Part shown: positions 46,956-57,275 of the stretch, in pieces
Numbering within the stretch: position 1 is the first letter of the stretch
Layout: the number at the start of each line of letters is the position of its first letter
Source of the DNA: Marchantia polymorpha subsp. ruderalis
Lineage: Eukaryota; Streptophyta; Marchantiopsida; Marchantiales; Marchantiaceae
Assembly (NCBI GenBank): GCA_037833965.1
Contig: AP031359.1
Coordinates: forward strand, 616,001-680,000
Length of the DNA stretch: 64,000 bases
Direction of reading: 5' to 3'
Translations under genes and position numbers: made by a program
Notes under the pieces: generated by a model
Databases searched by the model: none
What the model was told of the DNA's origin: nothing
Seen by the model: only the letters and a program-made list of their open reading frames with translations

Positions 46956-47448
46956 TTGGCTTGTCTTGACTTTAAACCTGCATCCACTGTGTGTCTGTGT
47001 GCTGGTGTGTGATCCAGACATTGAGCACAGTGCGCTCTTGTTTGTCGAAGTTACCACATCAGGAGTTGTGTGTATTCGGCTTGAATGTTCTGAGTAGCTG
47101 AGGGCTACTTGGGATTTAAGCAAGTTCAAGTCTGAGTATTCGGGTCAGTGTGTCGGGATGTATGCAATGCTTGAAAGTTTTCTCCTTGAAATATGAGTGT
47201 GGGGGTCGCAAGCGATTACTACAGGTGTTGATTGGAAAAGTTTCAGGCTATGAGTGTGGTTATGCACTACTCTGCGGGTCTTCGGCTCTAGTTGGGTAGT
47301 GTCTTCTGGGAGTGGCATTGGCCTAAGAAGTAAAACTCCTTAATAGAATGCTATTATGTGACAAATCATGACTTTTGTGATTGTTTCTGTCCTCGTGAGA
47401 TCGGATCTGTACCATTATGCTCCATTTTGGTATTTGTCTGTCATTACA

Positions 47449-48025
47449 TCAAGATTATGTTGTTTTATTGTCACCTACAACCACATGTAGCTGCGTTGAG
47501 ACACAAGAAATGTTTTGGCCATGTGACCATCTTGTGGCATGGGATGATAGAGAAGGCAAAGATTTACCCTGAGATTTCCATTGCTGTTGGAAAATTGAAC
47601 TTCTACGTATGTTATATATTTCAACATGTCCAGTTTTAATGAGTCTTCATCTAGATGCTTATGAAGATTGTTACACACCTACTACTGCTGTGAAAAGAGA
47701 TCGTCATGAGGTGGTGAAAATTGATAGTGATAAAGGCCTACGCAAAGCCTCATTAGAACTTGCAATCGACGAGTTTATGGAGACTGTGTTTAGTCATTTC
47801 TGAAGTAGCCCATTTGTGATGATGTTGAACTGCAACAGCCTCTACCTGGTGGTCACAAATTACATGTTGTAGAACAGGCCAAAACATGTCAAACAATAAG
47901 AAATTAAGCCAATAAGGCAAAAGGTAAGTGTTTCGAATGCAAGCAATCGAGACACAATGCCCGTACATGCGAAAGAAGAGCAGCTCCGGATGTTGTGGAT
48001 TTTATGAATGAGTAGCCTAATGAGA
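47449..48025 (+). pseudogene. MULE transposase, SWIM and zinc-knuckle part
   Basis: Directly after the inserted CCE the transposase continues. TTTCSCVETQEMFWPCDH gives a SWIM zinc finger CXCX9CXH, the usual DNA-binding module after the MULE catalytic domain. At 47925-47990, KCFECKQSRHNARTCERR is a CX2CX4HX4C knuckle, the normal C-terminus of plant MULE transposases. Between them ELQQPLPGG.HKL-like sequence is in decayed frames. It ends where CCE-derived sequence begins at about 48026. Confidence 0.82.
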
Positions 48026-48570
48026 CAAGTGACGGTCACGATCGCTGCGCTCTCAATTTCTCACTCACGGATCTCATTGAGTTTCAAATTTGTGAATGCA
48101 CTCTCGCCGAATGTCAGCAAAGATTTCATGTTTCTGCCAATGTAATTAGACATCCTAGCTGCATCGTAAACTTGTGCAAATTGACGGTACAAGTGTTTGA
48201 ATTTTCTTCCCGTTTGACGCCGCCCTTCACTTCGCCAAAGATCCTTCTGCTGTAACCTCTAAGGAGCTTCTGCAAAAGTTTGAAGGCTCTTCTCCAAAGG
48301 CGACACTGTGCCTTTGTTGAATCTTGTCCTCCATTGCATACATTCGTAACTAAAGATTCGCTTACTCGTTTCCAGTGTTCTTGGGCTCATTGGAACGAGC
48401 ATGCCAAGTTCTATCTACCGAGATACTATCTATTCACTACTTCTACTTAGCGTCTACTCTAGAATCCAGTATTTACTCTGACTATTTGTATTTTAAAAGT
48501 TTGAAATCACTAGCCTTCTACTCCTCAATATTTGTCTCTTCATGAAAAAATGAAAAACTAAGTTACCACA
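48026..48570 (-). mobile_element. CCE copy 11, 5' end fragment
   Basis: The 5' terminus ..CTAAGTTACCACA is at 48570, with a leader containing CTCATTGGAACGAGCATGCC (matched in copy 6) and CTTCGG-type motifs. It is cut at about 48026, within ATCGCTGCGCTCTCAATT, the same sequence as in copy 9. The MULE gene thus lies between two similar fragments in the same orientation. Confidence 0.65.
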
Positions 48571-48798
48571 GTTACTCAAAACTCAAGCTATAGACTTTAC
48601 CTGTACACGATCTGGTAAATGGTATATGGAAAACCACAACTATCACACAGATAGAGCCAATTTGAGGTTATTGTTGTAGATGACAACTTTTGCATAGAAA
48701 TTCAAGATCATCTATGTTATCAACATGGAAGAACTACCGCCTTTACTTGTCAATCAAGTATTGTCAAGCAGCCTAAAGTATCTATTATGTAACCGCAG
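48571..48798. other. Intron-like sequence before ABC1K exon
   Basis: No frame of note. It ends with AACCGCAG, a plausible 3' splice site for the exon that follows. Confidence 0.4.
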
Positions 48799-48969
48799 AA
48801 CCTGAAGACGATATTCTTCCATGCAGATTCACATCTCAAAAACCTTGTTGTCAATACGGATGATTCTCTGATTTATTACGACTTCGGGATGATGGGTGAT
48901 ATCAAGTCTTTCACAAGGAAGAAGCTACTAGAGATGTTTTACGCATTTCACAAGAAAGACGTCCAAAAG
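48799..48969 (+). pseudogene. ABC1/UbiB-family kinase, single exon
   Basis: An uninterrupted 57-codon exon lies between an AG acceptor (48797-48798) and a GT donor (48970-48971, AAAAG/GTGCGT). It encodes TIFFHADSHLKNLVVNTDDS, then LIYYDFGMMGDIKSFTRKKL, then LEMFYAFHKKDVQK. In ABC1 (COQ8/UbiB, plant ABC1K) kinases this is the catalytic-loop FFHADPHPGNL and the metal-binding DFGMMG. The catalytic Asp and Asn and the DFG are present, but the proline and glycine of HPGN are changed. Plant members act in plastids and mitochondria on quinone and lipid metabolism. No adjoining exon was found, so it is an isolated gene piece. Confidence 0.82.
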
Positions 48970-50172
48970 GTGCGTTGTAGAAAATTCTGCTGAGTTCACA
49001 TGTGATGTGAGAAGTTCTGAGTCAAAGGTTGCTAAGGGTTATTTTTGTATGCCTTCTGGAGATTATTAACACCTTGGTTGATTTAAGGCATCACTACCAA
49101 CTAAAGACATAAGACCTGTAAGTGTCATAAGATTTACTCTAAAATAGCAATTTTTCTATCAGCCTCGTGCTTTCAAATTCATGACTTCAAGCAACTCCAC
49201 GTTGAACGTCATAACCTTCAGTCTATACTCGTTGTTCATGTCATGCTACTTGCCTTTCTCAAGAGACCTTCTGAAGGTGTGAGAGTGCTTTTCATTTTCT
49301 AGGATCATTGCCCATCATGTTCCACAAATTGAGCATTTCCAAGAGTGTGAACATTTTCCATCAGATTGAGCATTTTGAGAGTCTGAAGACATTACATCCA
49401 ATAGTCCTTTAGTGGAACTTCCTTAAGGCTATCGTTCGATGATGGGTCTCCTTGTAATCCTAAATGCAAAATTTGTTGAAAATTTCCAACTTCTGGAATT
49501 GAGATTTGCACTCTTAAGGTTTTGGTTTTTAAAACCTATGAACTGGACTTACGCTCACGCACATGAAGTTGTTTGTACCTTGCCCAGGAGAAAGACAAAT
49601 TTAGCGTAAAAATTACTTCAAACACCATGGAGGCCGACATGTTTGGCTCCTCACTTGTGCTGAAGAAGAACACATCAACATCACTAGTCAAAATTCATGT
49701 TTCATTGCACAAGCTTGCAACTTTGACCTACTTGCTTCATTTTGTGACAAGTGTGAACTTCCTTTTAGCATCAATCAACTCAAAAGCTCTTCAACTACCT
49801 CACAATCTTCTCATTTGACAAGTTAATCCTCTACACATCTGAATCTTTATCTTGGAAATATCTACTACACCATTTGTTGCAGTGGATGTGATTCTTGACT
49901 GTCTTGATTCTTGATTCTTGAGTCTGCACTGCTGATTGAATCTTTTACAGACTGAAAGTTGACACCACAATAAAGTTTCTACAATAGACATATTCTGATC
50001 CTAGGCTTTTCATGTACTCTCTTTTCTCCAAGTTTATCCTCCTCATCTTTCTGTACATGTTCCGTTGCCTTTTAAGGCTCTATTATCCCTCAAAGCATTT
50101 GCCGCTTGGGTTACTTTCACTTTTGCTCTTTGTTAAGTGTGATATCATATATTGGTTCAACACTAAAAACCT
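48970..50172. other. Spacer between ABC1K and HSDH exons
   Basis: No further kinase exon was recognised. The + strand frame at 49573-49818 and the - strand frame at 49800-49991 have no known motif. Confidence 0.4.
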
Positions 50173-50189
50173 GTTTGACGCAACTTCTT

Positions 50190-50281
50190 CTTCTTCTTCT
50201 ATGTTAACTACAATTTATGAAAAAGGTTTCACCGAACCTGATCCAAGATATTATCTTTCCACAATTGACATTGCAAGGAAG
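50190..50281 (+). pseudogene. Homoserine dehydrogenase exon fragment
   Basis: The frame reads IYEKGFTEPDPRYYLSTIDI then ARK, and ends at a GT donor (AGGAAG/GTAACA). In plant aspartokinase-homoserine dehydrogenase this is AYEKGYTEPDPRDDLSGTDV-ARK, the conserved substrate-binding region. An exon ends at this point in plant genes as I recall. The two Asp of PRDDL are Tyr here, so it would be inactive. The enzyme makes homoserine in the plastid aspartate pathway. The exon start is blurred by a TTC microsatellite at 50184-50200. Confidence 0.68.
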
Positions 50282-50374
50282 GTAACATTTTCTGAAAATT
50301 TAGAGTCCAGCATTTTTTGTCCAGATTTTTGAGTGTACCATTTTAATACTGTTGTTGTTGATGTTGCTATTCAG

Positions 50375-50410
50375 GTCGTAAGGTATCTTATTAGAAACTG
50401 AGCTCCAAGT
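50375..50410 (+). pseudogene. Possible next HSDH exon start
   Basis: A pyrimidine-rich GTTGTTGTTG..TATTCAG acceptor at 50350-50374 is followed by VVRYLIRN and a stop. This could be a decayed VVILARE, the residues that follow ARK in homoserine dehydrogenase. If so, a 93-bp intron is retained and the source was genomic DNA, not mRNA. Confidence 0.45.
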
Positions 50411-52470
50411 TGTGGCAAACACAGACTAGTAAAAGAGCCATGTTAACAAGACTTCTAGCCAATGGGGAGTTGATATAGTGGATACCTGGAGATGTGAATT
50501 GTAAAACACAAACATCATATTGTGAAGATTGACTCCCTAATTGCAGCTAGTTCTGCAGAGTAACTTGAAAGGAAGAAGAATTGTCTTGGAATGGAGTATC
50601 TTGTCAGTAGCAGTAGGAACACAAGAAAAGTTTTTGAAGAAGTTAAGCAAACCAGAACTTGAACCATAGATTGGATCAAAATATCATTCACCTGAAAAGA
50701 TTATTATTTGTACAGCTGTAGATGCAACGCAGGTTGATATTTTGTTCCGTGTCTGAACTCAGGAGAAGAAAATTATATAAGTTAGATATCGTAGAGCAAT
50801 AAGAAGCAAGACTAGTTTTCAAATATTGTTTGTACTCTTGCTTGAAAGAAGCAAATCAGAAAGGTTGTCATTGTTGCCACATTTTGTAAACGGAGGCTTA
50901 AGTTACGTTTCCATCGGAGCTTGCTTTATTTGATTTATGAATAAAGAGTGTGGCAGTTCTCAAAAGTTGAATAATCTTGGATTTGGGGGCATTGATCATG
51001 GTTTTTCTTTTTCTTTTCAATCATGATAGACATTTATGAATCCTAGATGTACAAGACTATAGTGCTTTGAAAACTTCCATCTTTGGATTGGTTTCATATG
51101 TGTCGTAGATGTTGCACTTGTCACGACATTTGTTGAATTGTCTAATGCTGCATGTAGACTCTAGATTTGTTTTTCCGTACCAATTTTGGTGTGCATTTAC
51201 TAATGCATAAAGGCAAGACAAAAGAAAACCTTCACGCGCAAACCCTGCATGTACACAAATCAATGATTACGGAGATCACCTCAAAATCCTCGTCACTGCA
51301 ACTAATCTTGTGAAAGATAGTCATGCGTTCCCAATATAAAACCAAATGGAGAGCAAAAAGATGTGATAAAGTACGTTCAAAATATTGCAAACTAGAAGAA
51401 CCCTTGATGCTTGATGACTAAGATCGCACACCATTATAGCTAAAAGAACTTGATGTTGAAGTTCAAATAATCAACTGAAACGCTCGACGAGCAAGAAGTT
51501 TTCAAGTGGATGGATTTAAGCTTGATGAGAAATTTAGCCCAAATTCCTTCACACCAGTGTAGCTATGCATATGAAGGGTCTGGACTTGTTGATATATCAA
51601 TGAGGCAGTCAATTAGCACAAACGGTGTCATGAAAGGAGGTTGTTAGCATTGTCATAACTCAAAAATAATTATGTTTATATTACATGTTAATCTTTCAAA
51701 GACTTCTGATCGAACTCAAATTTTGAGGACAATTTGAACTGCTAGCCTTGTCCATCCTAAACTAGTTCTTTTTTTGAGTAAAGCTTTGAGGACCTTGTAA
51801 GATGGCCTTTGAGGTTTGATAGCTACACACTAGCTGCCCTCAGTAGCATCCATCACATAAATCTAGGATATCGTAAGAGCAAACGCAAATCCTTGCCTAG
51901 CATTTGCATTTGCTTGAGAAAATAGACTACTTCAAATTCCTCTCAAATCACTTTTGGGCACCAAACCTGAAGTCCAAGATCACTTGTTGACTTTGTCATT
52001 GGACATTGACAAGCAGCAGAGGCCTGTCTTGCTTGGCTGCTGCGAGACCTTAGACGTTGTTGACCGATTGGGCTGTGGGAAATAGCACCATATAACATAC
52101 ACATATCTGTATAAGAACATGTATTAGAACTCATTGATGGTGTGCCGTCAGTGGGTCCCATCGAGTAAAACAAAACTTAATGGCGTCCCATCAAGTTAAT
52201 ACCTTGGGCTAGAGCTGTTTATGAAAGACATGGAAAGTTATAGATTTTTAATGATCTATCTTTTTTTGGAGCATCAATTAGATCGACAGGTAGCGAGATG
52301 AATGTTGTGACAAGTTGTAGCTTTTTTTTTCTTTGTAGGGAGTACTTTATTGATTTTGATGAATAGGGTAGAACATATGTAATTGAATCTAGGTTCAGAT
52401 GTAAGCCAAGCACGCGGCAATCATAAACAATCTTTTAGGTGAGTCCGATTGCCACTTGACTTGAAATCAA
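50411..52470. other. Spacer, nothing certain
   Basis: Several decayed frames. At 51722-51735 the phrase TTTTGAGGACAATT is like the end of a gypsy pol but unsupported by other domains. No gene is called. Confidence 0.35.
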
Positions 52471-52477
52471 AAAGTTA

Positions 52478-53035
52478 CTGGAAATGGAAGAGAGAAAAAT
52501 GGCAAGGATAATAATGATCTTGAGGCAGGACCATTTGAAACGTCGGATGATGGAGCAGACATGCTACAATTTTTCAATGAGGTCCATGTCATTAAGACTG
52601 ACATGGTACAGATTTGAAAAAACTTGGCCAGGCTTTTAGATGCTCACGAGGAGACTAAAATAGTCACAAACGCCAAGGCTATGAAAGCCTTGATAGAGCA
52701 AATGGAAAAGAACATTGATGAAGTGAACAAAGTTGCACCAAAAATTAAAGGGAAAAATTGAAGCTCTCGATAAATTGAATATATAGCAAACCGGAAGAAA
52801 CCAAACTGCAATGAGGGCTCAAGTATAGATTGCACTCTGATATCGATGACTGCAACCTTGAAAAAGAAGATGAAAGAGCTGATGATTGAATTTTAGGCAT
52901 TGAGGCAGAAGTTCATTGACAAATACCGTGAAGTGGTAGAAAGATGTGCTTTTATAATAACTGGAGAGAAGGCTGATGAAAGAATCATTGACTACATGAT
53001 AGAAATTGGCAATATTGTTTGCTCATGGGGCCGTG
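52478..53035 (+). pseudogene. Plant syntaxin (SYP1-type Qa-SNARE) fragment
   Basis: The frame reads DLEAGPFETSDDGADMLQFF, NEVHVIKTDMVQI, a stop, KNLARLLDAHEETKIVTNAK, AMKALIEQMEKNIDEVNKVA, a small frameshift, ANRKKPNCNEGSSID, TATLKKKMKELMIEF, a stop, LRQKFIDKYREVVERCAFII, TGEKADERIIDYMIEIGN. This is the N-terminal Habc three-helix domain of plasma-membrane and cell-plate syntaxins (SYP12/SYP13/KNOLLE), which ends in RRxFTVTGEKPDE..I. The SNARE helix and membrane anchor are missing. Syntaxins fuse secretory vesicles with the plasma membrane. Stops show it is dead, and it runs without an intron. Confidence 0.87.
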
Positions 53036-53103
53036 AAGAAGAGGAAGCTGACTCTGCTATGAACCCGGAGACGATATTCAATTGACGTCCGAGCCAAGAA
53101 ATC

Positions 53104-53157
53104 TGGGTTCAATCTAAGTTCAATCAAATTTGGGTTCAATCTAAGTTCAATCAAATT
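53104..53157. repeat. 27-bp tandem duplication
   Basis: TGGGTTCAATCTAAGTTCAA with the following bases occurs twice with a 27-bp period (53104-53130 and 53131-53157). It lies at the junction between the syntaxin and TIC62-like fragments. Confidence 0.8.
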
Positions 53158-53940
53158 GAAGAGCAAAGAACCTCCAGCTGAGGAAGAGGATGAGCAACTA
53201 GTCGATGGAACAAAGAAGAAACCAAAAAATATCGTGAACAGTGAAAATGCCTACCAAAAGAGGAAGTCAACCAAAGGATAACAAAACTATGTTTGTTGCT
53301 GGAGCGACAAGATAAGTGGACAGGCGGATAGTTAGGAAACTGGTGAAGTTGAGGTGCAAAGTTTGGACCTTTGTTGAAAATGTTGACACTGCTTAGTTCC
53401 TCCTTGAGGAAGAAGAAACGAAAGCAAAATCAAAGGATGAAGAAGTGGAAGAGCCATCTAAGAAGGGCATGTGGGCAAACTTTTTTCTTGAGAAGCTGTT
53501 TGGCTTTCTTGGTTCAAAAACAAATCAAGCAACATAGCTAGTGGAGCTTGTGGAGTGTGTTTTGGAGAAGAAAAATTGTTGAAGAAGTGTTAGGAAATGC
53601 AGAGGATATGCACCATAGGAGCTAGTGAAAAAGAAGTTTCGAACGTCAATAGATCTTATCGCATTGACTTCATGGTAACAAAAAACCTCATTGATGCAGC
53701 AAGCAGTACTAAAGTCAATCACTTGACATTGATGACATCCCTCGACACACAAAATTTTGGATGACCGGCATCAGTTTTGGATCTATTTTAGGGTGTTTTG
53801 TATTGAAAAGCAAAAGCAAAGAAGGCCTTGATCGCAAGTGATCCTTTCATCATTGTAAGGCCAAGAGTCATGGCAAAGCCAACAAATGCTTACAAGGAAA
53901 TCCAAAACGTTTGTCAAGGCCAAGAGGCAACGTGTGGTTG
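53158..53940 (+). pseudogene. TIC62-like NAD(P)-binding protein fragment
   Basis: An acidic PPAEEEDEQLVDGTKKKPKN leader is followed (53285-53400) by MFVAGATR, a stop, VDRRIVRKLVKLRCKV, which replaces FVAGATGKVGSRTVRELLKLGF, the Rossmann dinucleotide motif. Then come CTIGASEKEVSNVNRSYRID, MVTKNLIDAASSTKVNHLTL, MTSL, and in another phase ALIASDPFIIVRPRVMAKPT and NAYKEIQNV. These match the plant TIC62 block that reads YRIDYQATKNLVDAA, KVNHFILVTSLG and PYTIVRPGGMERPTDAYKET. TIC62 is a redox-linked component of chloroplast import and FNR binding. Several stops. About 780 bp run without a visible intron. Confidence 0.78.
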
Positions 53941-54361
53941 ATAGTTAGCAGAGCCCAACATTTTACTTAAAATCTGTATCCAGACTAGACCATATCCATC
54001 AACACCTCACTATGTCTATCCATAGCATAATTAAGACCATCCATGCCCACCAATGGTTATCAAATTACGCCCATGTATTCAAAAATTGTGTAATATGTAT
54101 TATTTGTCTACACCAAGTTTTGGTTAGATTTTTACAAACAGAAGATCGTTCACAATTGCTGGTTTGGCCCACAACGCTTTTTTGTTATAGTATTGTTTGC
54201 ATCTGATAAGTTTCACTTTGATTTGGAGCTGAATGCTGGAATACACAAAACCAAACACGCCACTTGCGATAAGGTGGAAAATGTGAAGACTACTCTCTGC
54301 TTTCATCACAAGAAAATACTGAATTTAGGAGTATTATCCCCATTTGATGACAATGTTGAGC
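53941..54361. other. Spacer between TIC62-like and hAT remnants
   Basis: Contains a repeat-like CCATCCATGCCCACC stretch similar to sequence at 58130-58140. No supported gene; the + strand frame 54193-54390 has no motif. Confidence 0.35.
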
Positions 54362-55850
54362 TCATTGACGCGATGATCTCATTTCTTTGAGATCTGTGAT
54401 CTTGTATTTCTCATACATGTTATATTCAAGCTCAATACAAGCGTCAAGGTTGCTGAAAACTAAGATTTTAGCCTCATTACCATCAATGTCTTCAAATTCT
54501 TCCTCAAACTCATCGTAAATAAACGTGTCATCAGCAAAACGCTTCTTTTGTGTTGGAAACAGTGTTTCATCTTTTTTGCTTTTCAAATTTGCCAAAACCT
54601 ATTCTATGCCAATTGATCTCATAAGTGTCTTTAGTTTTGCTTTTGCTTTAGTAAAAAAAGCTTCTAGAACGTCCATCTTGTGCAAATGATTCTTCATGAC
54701 AGTATTCAAAAGTGTTGCTACAACATGAAGCACGTCAAGCTTCAACTTTTCTTGTGCTAAAGGTGTCAAGAGATCCTTACAAGCTATGATCAAAGTAGTA
54801 TCTTTGCTCATCATGATGTCACCATGCTCATTAATCACATCAGTGATAACAAATTTTAGATACTTCAATAATTGAAATTGTCAAAATACAACCTTATATA
54901 GTGTAGGCTCTTTACATTGTTCAAGATCCAAAGCTGCCTTGTGAATTGATGTCAAGAAGTCAATTACTTGTTTCAAAAAAATCTCTGAGATCAAGGCATC
55001 TTTCTGCATTGCATCTTTCTGCTTGAGTAAATCAATCACCTCATTTAGCATTTCAAAAACATAAAGCAAGCAATAATATATTGAGCTTCAGCTGGTTGTA
55101 TTCTCTTGTTTCAACGTCTTTATAACTTTGATTGAAGATTTGATTTTTTTAATTATGCAACCAAACTCTTTCAGGCGTCAATGAGAGTGTATAGAGCTAC
55201 CATGTTAGGTTCATCAAGATATCACTAAAAAGTCTTACTCTTATTACCATCAACTTGTATTGTAGTCTTGTTGAGTACGTAGGTCAAAAAATGTGCAATA
55301 TTATGATCAATGCACCCTAACAAGTCAAACTCACTTAAAATGGCATCTTCGGCAACAATATTTGATCTACAATCCGCCACAACAATGAGCTCATCAAAAA
55401 TCAAATCTTTGATACCAAAAGTATCTTTGAGCTTTCAAATTTAAGACACTTATGATTACTCATGGTGCTGGTATGTGTGATTTTTTTGAACGTGTATACT
55501 TTCTTGCATTTGAAGCACGTTGTATACTTGCAATCCTTATCACTTTGATGCACGATGGCAAAATTTTACTAAAGAGTAGAATTCGGACCAGCACGGTTTT
55601 TGTGCAGCAAAAATACACAATCAACGTCATTCGGCAATGTTTTTTTTATTATCTTCTTGATCATTTGTGCTTTTAGTAAACTTAAGTCAGATGTCTCCAT
55701 CTCAATAGAATAGTTGCAGGTAAATCTCAAAAGTCGATGTCCGAAAGATTCACAAATATTCTTGAAAGATAAGTTGTCTACCAATGTTAGATGCCACAAA
55801 TGATACCGTGATTCGATCTTTTGAACCGTAATGTCAGGCACAAATTTATC
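54362..55850 (-). pseudogene. hAT-superfamily transposase remnant
   Basis: On the - strand, from 55841: DITVQKIESRYHLWHLTLVD, then around 55330 GCIDHNIAHFLTYVLNKTT (the C-DH-N region of the hAT catalytic domain). Next, 55069-54881 reads MLNEVIDLLKQKDAMQKDAL, HKAALDLEQCKEPTLYKVVF. Then 54868-54600 reads LKLDVLHVVATLLNTVMKNH and KAKLKTLMRSIGIE. The phrases EPTLxKVVF and HxVATLLDPxMKNRL are typical of plant hAT transposases. An acidic DEFEEEFEDIDGNEAK tail follows. Frames are shifted and stopped. The N-terminal BED finger and C-terminal dimerisation motif were not found. It may be related to the non-autonomous element at 57276. Confidence 0.68.
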
Positions 55851-56411
55851 ACCCCTAGTAATACCATCATCACATGTTGTTGCTGCAATGCTTAGTAGTG
55901 ATAATTTTACACGTAACTATAAGAGCTCAAGTGCATTGAATGATAGTGCATAACTCAAAAATAATAAACATCAACTATAAGAGCTCAAATGCCTCCTTCT
56001 TGCTTCCAGTATTTCATAAAATTTATTATTTTGCTCGGACTAAAAAAAGTATGTCACGATAAAGTCAAAGAAGCACTAGTTTTGATGCAAAGTAAAATGA
56101 AATTTGAAAGATTTTCTTCCAAATTTCATTTCACTTTGCACCTGCTCCCGGGCATAAATGTAGTCACATCTCGATATAGATTCAATTGACAATAGGTCAA
56201 TATGTGAAGACATAAAACTCTTTGAGAGATCAAGAATTAAAAATTAGAAGATGGATGAAGTAGATATTCTATCAGACATTCCTCTGATTAAGGCCAATTA
56301 GATGAGCCAGCGAGTTTCAGCAAAAAAAATTTATCACACTTCTTGCATTTTTGTATGGAAATAAACTTTCAAACTTTGAACAAATTGGCGAGCTTTTGAA
56401 ATGAGGAAAGG
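55851..56411. other. Spacer, nothing supported
   Basis: AT-rich. Could contain the 5' part of the hAT element. No motif seen. Confidence 0.35.
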
Positions 56412-56526
56412 CAAATTGAAACTTTCAATTTTGTCAATAAGTGATGCTCAATTTGTTTGCTCAATATGCTCAAAGTGATGCTCAATATGCTCAAATTGAA
56501 ACTTTCAATTTTGTCAATAAGTGATG
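56412..56526. repeat. 35-bp direct repeat, 80-bp offset
   Basis: The 35 bases starting CAAATTGAAACTTTCAATTT at 56412-56446 recur identically at 56492-56526. The short motif GTGATGCTCAAT is repeated in and next to the first copy. The repeat itself contains the small palindrome ATTGAAACTTTCAAT. Confidence 0.85.
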
Positions 56527-57267
56527 TGAAACAATTGTGTTTTTTGAACCTTCTGTAACGCAAGCTTGTGAAATGTGAATAGGCAAATTGATCTTGGAAA
56601 TTTATTTGCTAAGCACTGCTCATTGTGACTGGAAGCTTCAGAGTCAAAAATTCCTAGATTCATGAGTAGATAACTGAAAAAGTGAATCAGTTTTGACTTC
56701 CGAGGATCGTGTTCAATTGTGAATAAATCAATCATGGTAGCAGCAATCCCAGGCGCAACGTGTTCAAATCATGGGTTTTACACTAAAAAATAACACCTTA
56801 ACCTTAATTTGACACCTTAAGTTTAGCTAGATTCCGATAAGCTCAACCTCTCAAACTTCAATTTGTTCATAGAGTACACTCTATGAACCCTACACTCTCT
56901 CCTCTCATTATTCATTCGTCATCGGTTCCATGGAGAAGAGAAAGTGTACTACAATTCCTCGTTTAATCATTCATTTGTCATCAGATTTAGAATTACACTT
57001 AGTGTAGTTCTAGATCTGTGTCATCTGTTGCATGAAGAATTGGCAACCAAAACGTACGAAGTCTTTTGAATTGTAGAATTATTAGCGTTGTTGAGATTAT
57101 TTCACCTTCACACTCCTACTTTCAGCAAATACAGCCTGCATCTATTCTAGAGAGATTTTGCTGAATTTTGCATGCATTGGCATATCTTTTAGCCTATATC
57201 ATATTGAAGTTGCACTGAAGCTCTGCAAAGGTCCTGTAGTTTTGCCAAGTATATGCTTAAAACATGC
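56527..57267. other. Spacer, nothing supported
   Basis: No gene or element boundary recognised. Confidence 0.4.
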
Positions 57268-57275
57268 ATGGTAAG

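Larger units (their letters stand above)
43917..47448 (+). mobile_element. CCE copy 10 (subfamily A), complete ends and TSD
   Basis: The 5' end TGTGGTGCCTACTTT is at 43917 and the 3' end ..GTCTGTCATTACA at 47448. The exact target duplication TCAAG lies at 43912-43916 and 47449-47453. Length is 3532 bp. The target is the MULE transposase gene. Very similar along its length to copy 8, and to copy 2b where present. The leader is 417 bp, the coding region 44334-46911, and the 3' part 537 bp. There are no long terminal repeats and no reverse transcriptase, integrase or transposase frame. Confidence 0.92.

Noticed and set aside
43917-47448. Classification of CCE as an ordinary LTR retrotransposon with two LTRs
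   Set aside because: The first ~400 bp and last ~540 bp of the complete copies are not similar, and no gag-pol lies between; only a solo-LTR reading remains possible.
51650-51760. GAGGACAA phrase that could end a gypsy pol
   Set aside because: Upstream 500 bp shows no integrase or RT blocks, and no LTR start follows; kept as spacer.
53941-54060. CCATCCATGCCCACC-type repeat as a mobile element end
   Set aside because: No matching inverted end or target duplication could be found, although similar words occur near 58.1 kb.
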